Assembly: GCA_947462335.1 (NCBI GenBank)
Contig: OX381708.1
Location: forward strand, 45,077,377-45,141,376
Origin: Harmothoe impar
Lineage: Eukaryota > Annelida > Polychaeta > Phyllodocida > Polynoidae
Direction: 5' to 3'
Length of the DNA: 64,000 bases
Positions 11,901 through 24,984 of this stretch are shown piece after piece. The position numbers and the translations under genes were made by a program. The notes under the pieces were generated by a model, which worked only from the letters and a program-made list of their open reading frames with translations, had not been told where the DNA came from and did not search any database. Within the stretch, counting starts at the first letter, position 1. Every line of letters begins with the position of its first letter.

Positions 11901-12840
11901 TAGTACATCATGATAAGACCCAACCGGCACCGCCTCCGTTCTGCCCAGTCTGATAAAGTTGAAAGACCCCGTGGCAGTTAATAAGACCGAAGGGAGAGCA
12001 TACAGGCTCCCAGTAACCGGTCAGGATCGTCTTCCTTTTTTTGGCCAGTCTGCTCCGAGGTGGTTTTATCACTGGAAGGGCTTTTGAAGTTGTTGCTGAG
12101 GAATTGCTTCTCAGTATAGAACTGCTATTGATTAACACCAGAGAACACTTGATGCTGACATGATGAACCGAGTTCATCCCTCCAGATATTTATGTTGCAC
12201 ATACATTAGAAATGACCCAATCTAGAACGTAGCACATTTGGACCCTAGATATTTATGTTATACAGCATAATGACGAATATTTCAGCAATTTCAATCACTT
12301 TTATTTCAGCAATTTCAATAACTTCTGAGGAATTCAGCATGCATAGACAGCAGGGCCTTTGTTCAGCAAGGTGCTGTTCTGTATTGTAATATAGTGATAA
12401 CAAAGCACTATTCTACATGTACTCTGTACCTGTCCTGTTTATTTCACCCTGTAACTATAAACCCCAGAGAAAATGGCATACAATTGATGCTATTTCCCCC
12501 TCTCTTCCAGGCCCAATAGATACTTGGATCAATCAAACATGTGTCTACGGAAGCTGTATGCACGTGGGTTCATGGGCCTTGGAACCGGGTGTGTGGGGAA
12601 CATGTCCCCTCCTTCCACTTTTGACCAGCCCTAAAAAGTTCAAACCTAGTAAAAGGTCAAAGGAAAATGGGTTTTTAAAAAAAGGCTCAAAACCCACCTT
12701 ATTCCCCCTACTTGAAACTGCCACGCCTCTGAGGTTTATACCTGAGGTACATGCATGATAGACTTTTACAAGTAGACATGCAGTGCAGGCCTTAACGTGT
12801 AGGGATCACGTCCAGGTCATTAAAACCCTGGTTCCCAGTG
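8919..12840. other. Gene-free spacer
   Basis: A slightly CpG-richer patch lies at about 10317-10440. A 24-bp tandem duplication (ATTTCAGCAATTTCAATNACTT) occupies 12279-12325. Open frames up to about 117 codons (11600-11953) are proline-rich shadows without domain or splice context. Confidence 0.5.
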
Positions 12841-12938
12841 GTTGACCTTCTCTGCTGAGCTGATGAAGATGTACGGGAAGCCACGGTGGAAGCCATTCCC
12901 CAAAAGGCATCTTTAGTGGCTTCGACGAGAAGGTCAAC
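12841..12938. repeat. Nested hairpin with perfect 12-bp outer stem
   Basis: GTTGACCTTCTC (12841-12852) is exactly inverted as GAGAAGGTCAAC (12927-12938). Inside it, GAAGCCAC (12877-12884) is inverted as GTGGCTTC (12916-12923). Weaker pairing continues outward (CCAG before, CTGG after). The arms are asymmetric, with 24 unpaired bases on the 5' side against 3 on the 3' side, so it does not look like a standard microRNA precursor. It could be a decayed fold-back transposon or a structured RNA. Confidence 0.6.
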
Positions 12939-15737
12939 TGGACTACTCCAGGGGAGTGGTCACCAGCCCTCTCCCACCGCTGATACTATAAGGGCACCAG
13001 GGGCCTCCTAAGTAACAGGACCCCGGCAATAATAACCCCTTCAGTATATACTCACACGGGGGACTCCATCCCATTCCTCACCCAAAATGGTGTTACAGAG
13101 CGTTTTGGTTATTGTTTTGGTAAGGGGTTTCCCCTGGCTGTTGTGGGGTTAGGAGTAGTTCTCCTGCTGACCGCGTGGTGGCAGGGGGTTGATGGATTGG
13201 GGTGCTGGTCAGTAGATGACGTCGTAAAACCTGGCAACTGGTGGCAGGCAGCTTCCGGATCCTGATCGCTCCGTATGTCCTTTAACCCAGCATGTTTAGA
13301 CGTGTCGTTCAAAGGTTCTTCATTCGGTCAATGTTGGAGGAACTGCAGTGTGTACCCTAGTCACACCCCGAATGGAAAAAATAAAAGGGATAGGGAGGGA
13401 ATGGTTTTTGTGGGTTTTTTTTTTGGGGGGGGGGATAAATAATGTCCTTCCTCTTAGCAAACAAAAAAACCCTGTGCGTTACTATAGCTAAAATAGGTCG
13501 GCTGCAATGAATTAATAAAAAAAAAAGTGTGCACCGATACACAAACCCCTGTTGTTAAATAATGACCACTCTCCAAGTAGAAGATAGCTTATTGCAGGAT
13601 TGCATATTTATAGTTATGTCGTGATTGTCAGGGAAATTTGATATAACTTCAGGGAAATGTCAGGAAAAAGTCAGGGAATTTAAAACTACCTTGTCTGTGG
13701 CAACCGTGCACGGCGGACTGCAAAAGTAATTGACCCGCTTGCACACCAATCTGCAAACCCCCACCCCATAATTAAACACACTGTAGGCCCGTTGCAGCTG
13801 TTTTTAAAACACATTGTAGATATAAAGCTGGACTTAAATTAAGCATATGTCCTGTATTGTTTGTAACGATGACATATAAACACATGTACATGTAGTACAT
13901 GTAATATAGAGTTATGGGAGATGTGCATTAATCTAACCTCAGTCAGAGCAGGGTACAAAATGAAGTGGTTACAGAGAGGCCACTGTATGGCAGGAATGAC
14001 AGGAAATCCATAAGAAACTCATCTACTGTGAGAATTGAAACGCAGGAGGAAATTACTTGTGACATTTGCTATTTCAACCTTCGCAACGCAGATTGATTTT
14101 TGCTACTGACAAAAATAAAATGCAATAAATTCCTCGCTAGACAGTACATAGAGGGTTTAGATTGTCTTCAGGCAAGTAGTATTATGAAAAGTATTGGCAA
14201 ATACTCTGTAAATCTGCATAACATCTTTTGCCTCATGAATCAGGTTAGTGCATATATTATTTTGGCAGTTCTGGTATATGAAGATATTTCTCTATCGTTT
14301 TGGGCAAATACTGACTAAGAGTTGAAACAGAACTGAAAACCATAGCTCATTTCTCAAAGGTAATAAGCATGATTGTAGTTACGAAATGTAACGATGGGAT
14401 AAGATCCAGCATGCATGAGTAAATCTAATGTATGTAGCCCCTTGGAACATATAAATTCAGTTTAATAGCACTTAATCTGAGGGAATAGCCCGAGAATTGA
14501 TTACCAATAAGGGAATTGTCTAGTAATGAGTAGTAATCAGTGGATTATGGCTAGAACTGATGGATGGGACAAAGTTGGGCGGCACAAGAATGTCTTTTTT
14601 TTAGGTTAGTGTATCCTCTTGCTGATGGTCTATCCTAACTTGTGCGTAATTATAAGGCAATGATTGAATCTACTGGGAATTACTCGGCAGGAACCATTCC
14701 TCTAACATTGCCGGGGCTGGAATCGCTTAGAGACGTTCATTGTTGGTTCTCTTTCTTATCTCCAGTCCTATCTTCCTGCTCAGAGTCGGCCACAAAGTCC
14801 CTCATCAACCCTAGGCGAGCTACTGTCCACCATGGGTTTCCATTTTGCAGCCCCCTCTAGACCATTTTTTCCAATTCTGCCGCTTTTTCAATAGTCTTGC
14901 TGTTTTTTATTTGATGACATACAACTGTACTAATGTCTGATGTCGAGGATTCCAGTCTCCCCTTTCTCCCGGTCATGTTAGATTCTTCTATAGTGATGAA
15001 TTCTTCCAAATAAGAATGGTTATCACAGAACTGGAACATATATGTCCAGCAGGCCCTGACTGTCTGTATCTGTGTCTTTCGGTTGCAGTGGGCTATATCC
15101 TTCTCTATATTATACCTCCTGCGGCACACTCTGGGAAACATCGTTATGATTTCACTCTACTCGCCGCACCCTTACCCCACACAGCGGAGCTCCCACGGGC
15201 TTAGTCCTCTATTCTATCACACGCTTTGTATAATTCTAAAAACAGAGAAAGCCACATTTCCTAGTGCAAATTGCATTAGGTGCGGGGAAGGCTGTCGCTG
15301 GGGTGGTGTAAAAATGAGATTCCAGCCCCAAGTGTGTCCTCAGACAATGCCCATTCCGGCATTGCTCAGTGGTGCATGAATCCTCTGTAGAGACTATTGC
15401 ATTCCACTGAGATGGGAGGACCTTGGTGAGTGGTAATGGTATAGTGATGGACTAGTCTAAAAAGTGCGATTTACCATAGATGCCCCCCCCTCCATAGGAC
15501 AGTATAGGTTGATATCTATTGCGTATATATAATATGTGAAATGGTACACACACATTAAATAGGCAAGTCCCATACGCTGCCTATGCTAGCCATATGGCAA
15601 AAATAACCAATACTGTGGTGCGGCTAGGATTGGGGTTATAACATCATGTTGGGCGCTGTGTTGCGAGCTCGGTCAGAACCCTTCAGTCCGGCGGCAGGTG
15701 GCATCACCTGCTCCGGGCTTGGGGTACAGATAGAGGT
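12939..15737. other. Gene-free spacer
   Basis: Contains a T/G homopolymer tract (about 13417-13434, ten Gs at 13425-13434). No coding segment or RNA gene is supported. Confidence 0.5.
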
Positions 15738-15860
15738 GGCTATAGGCTTCCGGTCTGCGTGTGCGCACGCAGGCTGGTCGCCTATCTATAGCCGACGCCC
15801 GATGAAACTCGTCGGTTGGTCTGGTTATATGAATCTAGCTTGCTCGCTTTATTCATCGGC
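15738..15860. other. Cluster of interlocking stem-loops, possible structured RNA
   Basis: GGCTATAG (15738-15745) pairs with CTATAGCC (15786-15793), enclosing TGCGTG-TGCG-CACGCA (15756-15771). Immediately after, CCGAC (15792-15796) pairs with GTCGG (15810-15814), and CCCGATGAA (from about 15798) has its inverse TTCATCGG near 15852-15860. Four nested or overlapping stems in about 120 bases exceed the surrounding sequence. No known RNA family is recognised. Confidence 0.35.
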
Positions 15861-18404
15861 GTAAGGCGTACTGACCCACTCCAAACTCTATAGGTCCATT
15901 TAGCTTTTTTCCTGTTGAGGTTCTGTGTAATAAACGAACCTTATTTGCAACCTGTACACTTTACCCGAACTGTGTCGACCTTGTTCTTTCCTTAATAACT
16001 TATCACCAATATTAAGAGAACGAAGTCGCGTCTGTTACAACTGTAATAAATCCTCCATATTATGCGAAGCATTCTCACTAAACCATCGCCCATGTAGAAT
16101 TGTGAATACACTAGCTCCTGTGTAAGCCATGGCAAAAAGGCCACAATGGAGCAATATGAAATTCGCCTTGAGCTGCTCTTTGTACTATTACTACCGGTAT
16201 GCCCATCAGACTGGGGCCAGGGGTATTGATCAACTCGTAAATCGCTCCCCACAAGTGGCTTGTGGAAGAGGTTATTTCTTTGGACTAATATTTGTCCTCA
16301 TAACTTATAGAAAAAAGTATTTTTGTCTCATCCTATATATTGTGGTGATGTGGGCTGTATTGTGGTAAGGCTCAGGCGGCCGGGGGGATTTGGGCGCGGT
16401 GGGGTGAAGGTGAATGGGGGTAGTAGTAGATGGAGCTTTTTGCCGATCAATAGACAGGCCGCCTATTGGCTAAGGCCACAGGGCAGAGGGCAGGGCGGCA
16501 TTCAATATACCAGTCATGGCAAGCTACCCCCAGCCATGTAGCAACCACCACAGGGATTGGATGCTGATCTCATTGCGTAACTCGCCAGGTACCTTTGCTG
16601 GGCACGGGGTGACTGAGCCATAATGAGAACGGATAGCCAAGAGCAGCTCATATAACGTTGAAACCTGGGAAGTTGAGCTGATCGTTCATCCGATGAGATA
16701 TCCAGCAAGTCTGCAATTGAGCTGCTCATTTGTGCTGCAAAGAATCAACCTTGCTTCTAAGCTGTATTTGAGAAGGTATGTTTTGAAAGTTAAACTCTTT
16801 GATAATACATTTAATGCCCCAATATAATTGACACGGACACCTTTGTGAACATATATACTATGCAGGCAGAGGGGGGGGGGGTTGATGTGAGTGTGTGTGG
16901 GGGGGGGGGGGGTGTTGGATCCCTTCGTGTGTAGGTCTACAGGCATGCCTAATCCCACAGCCTGGCATTTCCCTGCTGCCCTCCAAACACTATTTCACCT
17001 TTCACGAGGAGCTTCCAGAAAACACCACCCAGGGCTATTTCTGGAGCCTTCCATGCAACTGGAACAATAAATTCCCGCCCTAATTTATTAAAGTACATGG
17101 CCCAAAAGTAATAAGGATAATGGAGAGGGCACCAAGGAGGTCGTGGTTGTCAGTTATTTTTATTACCAGGAATTCACTATTGATTCGCAATGTTGAATTT
17201 GCTGCTGCTTGTTTTGAAAACACCCGACATTATGACTCAACTCCAAAATTAAAGTTTCCAATTATTTACCGACCAATCGCTGCGGAAACGATCATTTTGC
17301 TGCTTGGGCTGAGGGACGTTTGAATAATTCAGCGTTAATGGAGTATGAACAAGGTCCCTGGACAGCAATATGGATTGCCCTACCACCAGGAGCCCCACTC
17401 CCCCTAGCACACCTCTGTCCCTGGTCTATTTGGCAGAGCATGCAAGTAGGATTATAAAAGTTAGGTAGACCCCACCTGGAGGCTTGGCCTGCTTTAATAC
17501 AGATTCCACCAGAGGAATGCAACATTACCCCCCCCCCCCCCCCCAAACGCTTACCCACAGGCTAGGCCCCATAGGACCTGTCATCATCTCTGGGATGCTT
17601 TTAGCCAAATTATTGCCACCAGGCAGAGGATGTTTGGTGCGAAAGGCAAATAAATACCTATAGGGACAGGGGCATACCTGAGGGCATAGTATGAAAGGTT
17701 GCAGGCCAGTGGGCAGTTCTATAACCCAGTGGCCGACAGGTGAAGGCAAACACTGACCAGCCATAGCCACAGAGTTATCACGCTGTACACTTAGTCCATA
17801 TTGCTGTGTTTATTGACACAGGTAGCTTTGCTACCAGTGTCTTATACGACGCCTTGGTGAGACACCCTGCTGAGAAAAGAAAAAAAAAATTCATTGATTA
17901 TTTTTGGGGTGAAAAATTTGGCTGAGGTAAAATTTTTGCCCTATAGCCTAAAGTTCAACATTTTTCCTTTTCTATGATATAAAAATCATCCATTTCTATC
18001 GACTGGTTGTCCCCTAAAAAATTGAACAAAAAATACCTATCAAAAAATGAGCCTACTTTTCAGCACTGTAGACAAACATGAATGTACTAGAATAGACTTT
18101 ATGTCCTTTTTTGCAGTAGTAGTTAATTCAATATAAACATAGATTTCTCGTGGGGTAAGACACTTTTTTTAAGACCAAAAGTTCGATAAAAGAGGGCACT
18201 GTCTATTCCCGTGGACAAAAAGAGGACGCGCAGTACATAAATTACTGCATTCTTTGTCAAACAAAGAGTGGCACCACTGGTACTTCTCGTACTGCGCGAG
18301 ATCTCAACGAAATCGTACCACCCATATCTTCGCCGTTTATCTTCCGATCGACTCGCTTTTTGATAGCGACAGAAGGCGGTACATGCCCGCAGCCTGCAAC
18401 TGTC
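15861..18404. other. Gene-free spacer with G/C runs
   Basis: Contains G runs at 16871-16881 and 16899-16912, a 17-C run at 17528-17544, and three copies of the GAGCAGCTC 9-mer (16170, 16641, 16719). A 27-base hairpin lies at 17815-17841 (listed separately). No gene is supported. Confidence 0.5.
17815..17841. repeat. Short near-perfect hairpin
   Basis: GACAC-A-GGTAGC pairs with GCTACC-A-GTGTC around a 3-base loop, 11 base pairs with a single A/A mismatch. A further GAGACAC lies shortly downstream and could compete for the GTGTC arm. It may be a terminator-like or transposon-end structure; nothing decides this. Confidence 0.45.
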
Positions 18405-18475
18405 GCCCACACCCACCTGCACACCCACAGCCACCTGCTCTCCCACACCCACCTGCTCACCCACACCCACCTGCT
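18405..18475 (+). repeat. Minisatellite of CACCCACCTGCT-type units
   Basis: Roughly 12-bp units CACACCCACCTGCTC repeat with small changes. Read on the minus strand they give a Val-Gly-rich repeat inside a 139-codon open frame (18123-18542); that frame is attributed to the repeat and not called as a gene. Confidence 0.7.
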
Positions 18476-18674
18476 GGCCTAAAATGGAATAACATACATG
18501 TATGACACATGACTTGAGGGTACCTTTTAACAAGGAATTCATTTCTGATGCCAGAATTGACCAATGAATGATTATAAGAGAGTACTGTATCTAAGTACAT
18601 GATAAGCACTCACCAGCAGGACCCAGATTCAGGATAGGGTTGGGGTTGGGACATGAGTTGTACAAATTCACTAT

Positions 18675-18920
18675 CACACATATTACACTCACACATATTG
18701 CACTCACACATATTACACTCACATATATTACACTACACACATTGCACTCACACATATTACACTCACATATTACACTACACACATATTACACTCACACATA
18801 TTACACTACACACATATTACACTACACACATGACACTTACACATATTACACTCACACATATTACACTCACACATATTACACTACACACATATTACACTCA
18901 CACATATTACACTCACACAT
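18675..18920 (+). repeat. CACACATATTACACT microsatellite array
   Basis: About 245 bases of alternating CACACATATTACACT and shorter TACACT units. The two + strand open frames across it are pure repeat (His/Thr/Tyr only). Confidence 0.9.
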
Positions 18921-20147
18921 AAGTATGTTTATCCAATGAAAAACAAATACCTGTGTCTTTTGTGATTAGGATCACACGTTAGATTTTATTTAATCGTATT
19001 GGCATATTTGCTATATTGTGAACTGGTAGGCACCTACTAAGATATGAGCATATAGTATGAATATTCCCTTACAGAAAAAAAATGTGTGTGCAATGATTGT
19101 GAATATAGTATATATATGATAGAATTTTATCTATATTTTAGTACAACTTAGTAGAGCACCAGAAATCAGTATAAAAGGTGGCAAGTTTTCACTAGTAAGA
19201 CATTTCGCCAAAGGTTGGTTAGGTGTGTACAGGGGATCATTTGAGTTAATTTGGACATATTCTATTGAGTTATATGTCAAGTAGGCAATCTCAGATAAAG
19301 ACACGGTAATGCAAAACTAACACATAGCAGTAAATATGACTTAAGAACAATGCTCTTATGATATAATAGCACTTCGTCCACTACTGAACAGGCCAGTTGA
19401 ACATGTTCAATCAGTGTTTGGCCATTGTGCCACTCTGGGGATCAACCAGATCCCCTTTGTACACGTGAAGTGGTATTAAACTGAGCTCTTACCACATCAC
19501 TCCTACCTGGCACCTGTCCTGGGGCACTGAGTAATGTGTGTTTGACATAAGGCCCAAAGTGGCCTGTATAGGCAGTTAAGTGGATGGTTAGCCATAGCAG
19601 ACAAAAGCACCATCAGTATTCGGCCTCCTGCCCGCCGCAGCGGACGTAAGTTGTAATTGCCTGGCCTGCTCCATGTAGTCTGCTAAAGTGGGGAATACGC
19701 TAGCAGTAGTCAGCATGCCCAGAATCATGACAACTTTAGGTAGGACTTCCTACATATTTACATATGCCTATATATGGTATTTTTATATCGACATGTATTT
19801 TACTTTGATGTATACCATTCCTTCTTGTGGGAATTAGGGATCTCAATTTTGATTTGCAGGCTCAAGTATTCTAAAACATTGCTTCGTCATTGTGCAACCA
19901 CCAACCACCACACATCACCGTACATTATCCAATATTCAGGCAGACAGCATTCATAGCTGATCAGAGATGGACAAAGGTTACTTTTATTCTCGGCTGGAGG
20001 GACGGGGAGCTTTATGATTTTATATAGGCTTATATAGGAGACCCTCTCATTATTTTTCATCAGTTTCTACATTAACATTTGTACATATACATTTATGCGA
20101 TGCAGAAAGAAACAACAGCGTGCATAAGTGCCCTATGCTCTTCTATT
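18921..20147. other. Gene-free spacer
   Basis: Only a 14-bp perfect palindrome TTGAACATGTTCAA (19397-19410) stands out. No gene is supported. Confidence 0.5.
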
Positions 20148-20219
20148 ATCATGATGCATCACTGCAGCCCTGGCGAGTAACTCGCTAGTGCTGCATTCCA
20201 TGGTACATCTTGACGACAA
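20148..20219 (+). mobile_element. Fragment of the TTAA fold-back MITE
   Basis: Only the inner inverted block is present: ATCATGATGCATCACTGCAG, CCTGGCGAGTAACTCGC, and the inverse GTGCTGCATTCC..GACGAC. The TTAA-bearing ends are missing, so this is a truncated copy. Confidence 0.7.
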
Positions 20220-23200
20220 CTGCTTATGTAGCCTTGAAACATTAATAGAATCTGTGGGCGGACAGGCGCAGGTGAGCATACCAATAGCAGACCCTACTTC
20301 CTACTGGTGGTATCCAGTGTCCAGACAGGTGAGGCATGTCTCCTTACCTGTACCTCAGTCTCAGGTATATGGTATCTACAGGTGTGCATGTTTGTCTGAT
20401 AACACCTGGTCATTAGTGAAGTCTAATCTACACTTCGTACATGGGATCCACATTGAGCTCGGAGGTCTCCGGTGGCATTATGTCCCTAGGCGGTAGTGTA
20501 CATGATGCATTACGTGATTAAGCAGGGTCATAGGTGTCCCTCAGGCTGTCCGGAAATATAGACTTAATTTGATATTGTAAAGTGGCGCATCAGAGCCTCG
20601 GGAAGTTCACTTATGAGAAGAAATGTTGCCCAAGTAAAGTAAGTACTCATTAAGCAAATGTATCCAAATGGTCCACAGGGAGGGGGTGTTCTTACATTTC
20701 CCTGAATATAAAAGAAATATCCTTACAGTATATACACATATATTTTCTGCGCCATGTTTTGAACCCCTTGTAGGACATTCTAGCATAGTACCGGTGCAGA
20801 CATGTACATGTATATGTATATGGTATAAATTCTCTATGGTTGTAGCCCTAGCTCTCCTAGCTTTATATTAAGGTAGCTAGTGCAGTGGAATGGCACTATA
20901 GAGCGGCACGCACACAGCCATCCATATTCACACAGAGCCTTGCTAATGGCAGAAACATGGCTAGGCAGATTGTCTGCTAATGCCAGAATAATTGGAAGCG
21001 ATCCGTTTAAATAACTACAGTAGACTACCTCTACCCCCTGCTAAGGCCCAGGCGAGGGACATTCTGGCTGTATACTTTGGATTAGGATTATATGTATTAC
21101 ATTTGTTACTGTCCAAGTATCAATACTCTGCTCGCTATGAAGCAATCCACCTGCGCTGCTATCCCTGAATATAATAACTGTATTGTTTGATTGTCAAAAG
21201 GAAATTTCCACCTTCTAAACGTCAGAGCAAGTTGACTGTGCTGCCAAAGTTTGCGTTCAATTTACCTTAAATATTTTGATGGTAAAATTACCTTTCTGCA
21301 TATCCTGGTTAATAACCTTTAGATTGCATTGCGGATATTACCTATGTATGGAGATAATAAGGCTGACAGGACCCGGGCGTGATCCCTGCTGGTTCGTATC
21401 CTGCCTTAAAACACTGCTGTCTGCTCACGTTGCCCACGGTTATGAAACTTCCTGTTCGGGCCTCCTATAAAATACAAAACCATTTCTTTCATGCAGATTC
21501 ACTGATACTGTTCATCCCTCCCCACTTAAAACATGATAACATCTCATCATAGTTCCTTCATTCAGCTCAAGGTGGAACACAAGTGAATATAATACCCACC
21601 GTGTGTACCATACATGAAGGCATATACTGAAGGCTGACTTTTTGACAAGTGTCGTGCTGGGGTTGGACGCTGCTCAGGGAGGACGGATGTGTTTTAATAA
21701 TGAATGAGTGTGACAAGGGATCCCTAGAAGGCTGTTTGTCTTGGCTGAGGTAGTGTGGACCGTGCAGATTGTCTGCCGGCAACGTGACGAGGAGCTGCTC
21801 CGAGCTGCTCTCTCCCCTGGGACGAGCAATTCTCCCTGCTCCCCCAGAGGAGCTAGTCTTTATACTTCGATGTGTCTCTAGTCATTTAGTTTAGACGAAT
21901 ACATCAAAATCATTTAATCTGCCTCTCCTCGAACTCCTCTTTCTCCTACTACTAGGCATAACAGGTAGCAGCCAGTCGTACCCTCAGACATAAGGCCTCT
22001 TTCTTTGTAGGTCACTGTGTAGGGAGACCATTGTTTTGTTACCCGCACCATGGGGGACCCTCCACCCCCTACCCCACTCACAAGGAGAAGGGCCCTCTGC
22101 TGAGAAGGGAGGTGAGGTGAGCAGAAATGAGCAGCACAAAGAGCTGCTCTCCCACGGTGGACAGCAATAGACGGATGGCCGGGCAACGTGCAGTCTTAGC
22201 GGTCGTCCAGAAAGGTCACTTATCAGGGGCGACAGTGAGAGCCGCGGCAAAGGCTACGTACGACCCCCTGCTGGAAGATGTCCTGTCTCAAGGGTATTCA
22301 TAATACCACCTTCTCCAGTACCGATCTGTAACATAACACCACAAATCGATCTTCGTGGCTACGTTTCCAGACAGCTTTAAGTTTAGTACTTGAGTTAAAC
22401 ATGACATTGTTTCAGTATTTGATCGCGTTTCTGGTGCAGCGACTCGATAATTGAGAATTTTGTCACATATAATTACCTATTTGCTATGATGTCAGTCATG
22501 TTTGATAAGTTGTTCACATGTATAACATAAATAAATGAGACTTCTACTGCTTCTACATATATGTAGAATATAAATAGGTAGTAGACTGAATCTGTTATGG
22601 CCAAACACAGTTAGTGTTATTTCCGAGGCTAAGTCACGGTCAGCGTGTAACACTCGAGGTTCCTGAGTCGATGAGTGGAAGAGGCCTTGTCTTATCGGAC
22701 AGAAAGAGCCGATATGAACAATGACCCTCTCCATCTGATATATTACCACGCGAGTAGACCCCATCGACATACTGTACAGTAAACCTGGCATGTTTAGTAC
22801 CATACACAGTCTGAATACAGGGACCGAGATGTTATGATATTGTTATTGCGCAGTTATACTTCTTAAACTGACTCATCCATATAAAACTGCATCTTCAGAT
22901 CTTCTAGCAATTCGCAAATGGAATTAGTGGGAATGGAATATATTGCCAACAGGGCCATCTGGGGATGCAGATCCATCCATAGGATATTAAAATCACTAAA
23001 ACCAAAGAGCAAACGTATTCTTTCCTCTTTGCTGCTACATATGTATCACCCACTCTCACCCCAAGCCTCTTCTCATTGACATCATCCAAATCATCTAAAT
23101 AGTTAAGACGTGAAAGAAAAGGACAACGGGAGGAAGTCGCTACCATCTTCGAAATTTCTTTGTAAAGTACTTTGAAATATTGAAAACGAATATAATCCAT

Positions 23201-24984
23201 CGATGTCTGGCACGGTCAATGGTTGACTATCATTATCAGCAGGACAATATGAATGACACTCTTTCAATTCAGGATAGATTAGTTGAAATAAAGGCCTATG
23301 ACCACGTATAAGACATATATCATAGCAAAATAACAACTTGGTTTAGCTCGACTGCACAGATAGCTGCCATTGCTACTGTATGCCCTGCACATCACAGCCT
23401 GCCTTCACGACTTGAGCCGCATCGGGGAGGGAGGAGGGGGAGTCGGTACAGCAGATGCCCTCAAGGACTATTTGCCCAGGTCATGCAGAGGGCCTTGCCC
23501 TGAGCAGCTCGTGCCCTTTGAGAACGTGACAAGCTGGGTATACGGAGACACCCGTGCACCACCACCAGGGGACGCTGCCGTGCCCACTCTAATTGGACAC
23601 CGGCAAGTGGGGCAGAAGGGGCGACACGTGTGCAGCGAATACTGGAGAGGGTAGATAAGGGCCACAAGCAAGGAAAATAGGCCTTGGGGGCCTCTCGTCC
23701 TGTCCCCAACTATATAAAGAAAAAAACAGTCCCTTACTAAAATAGGATAATTGTATTACCGCCTAGAAATATCATACACGTCCATTTGCTGACATATGTA
23801 GTACTGCTATGCACTTGGCCACCTTTCATAAACAAGTTTCGCCTTTGCCTACACTGGTGGCACGTAGTGCATAATAAGGCCCATTCCCACGTAGTCTATA
23901 CTATTGACTGTATGGGGAGCAGGCCAGTTCCACTGGCGGCAGCCTTTGGAAGAACATGAACAAAAGATTAAATTTGGAAATCTGTGAGGTTTTCCTCAAA
24001 CTGCCTACATTTGAGAGGATTACCCAACAGCTATGAACAGACCTAGAGTGGAGGTATTTCCTCCTCCAGGCTCCTCCAGGCTCCTCCAGGTCAAATTTTC
24101 CTCCTTCCATAAATTCACGACAATCCTTTCCCGCTCACCTCGTAAAGAACTTTCATATAATATTCATTGACTCGATCCCACTCCCTTCAACCCGAGCAGC
24201 TCCTTCCCGAAGTCTTCCCCTCAATCTCACATCAACCCCTATCACCTCTCTCCCACTCCTCCCGCTCACAGTTCCACCCACCCATCCTCCCACACTGCCT
24301 ACAGTCTGGGTAACCCCACAAGCCCATAGCAGTATCGTCACATGGATTGCCGATCCACTGGTAGAAATGCCTCATCAATAGTAGTCCACAAGATCAATAC
24401 AAAGGGCCCGGAATAGAATTGTGTAATGCATTGTTGGGCCCAGACAGAATGTTGAGTTCGCAGAAGGATCACTCAAGCTTTCAGGATATTTGTATGAAAT
24501 ATGCACATTGCCTACTCTTGCCATATTCACGTAAGGATTATGGCAATGGTAGCAAGAAGAACTATTTGAAATTGGATGGAATATGAATACCTATGAATAG
24601 TATTTGTAAGATAATGTTACAGTCAGAACTCTATAACATACACTTATTATGTTCATATCAAACCATGAATACGATATATATTATGAGGTACATCTCTCTA
24701 CTGAAGAATAAAACCGTGCTTTTCTCAGGAATACATGTATTCGGTAACCAATAACCCAAGGAAGCAATATTAACATTTCATGGGCGTATAGCTCTTCTTA
24801 AAATAGAATCGGATATTTCGATTTTTTACCTTAGTTATTGTGACCATCGCCGTCTACCATACACAACTGTAAGCGTATATATCCTGAGGTCCCCACCCAG
24901 CACGTTGGAATCCAATAACCACCGCAACAGACAGAAATACATACCTCTAAAGCGCCATAATAACAGCAGATAGCACATACAACT
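20220..24984. other. Gene-free spacer, partly enriched in GAGCAGCTC
   Basis: Copies of GAGCAGCTC or its inverse lie at 21792, 21802, 22141, 23502 and 24194. A perfect triple repeat CTCCTCCAGG occupies 24061-24090. Several minus-strand frames (for example 22904-23200) are open but lack any recognised domain and are not called. Confidence 0.45.
24061..24090 (+). repeat. CTCCTCCAGG x3
   Basis: Three exact head-to-tail copies of a 10-mer that also occurs singly at many places in the window, always on the + strand where seen. Confidence 0.85.

Noticed and set aside
18123..18542. 139-codon minus-strand frame with Val-Gly repeats
   Set aside because: The repeats come from the CACCCACCTGCT minisatellite; the remainder matches no family I know and lacks support.
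18675..18920. CRISPR-like array
   Set aside because: Units are short, contiguous CACACATATTACACT microsatellite repeats without unique spacers, in eukaryotic sequence.
19397..19410. Palindrome TTGAACATGTTCAA as a p53-family or steroid-receptor site
   Set aside because: It fits a half-site only and has no supporting context.
22904..23200. 98-codon minus-strand frame with plausible composition
   Set aside because: No homologue recognised, no promoter or splice context, and length within chance expectation for six frames over 64 kb.
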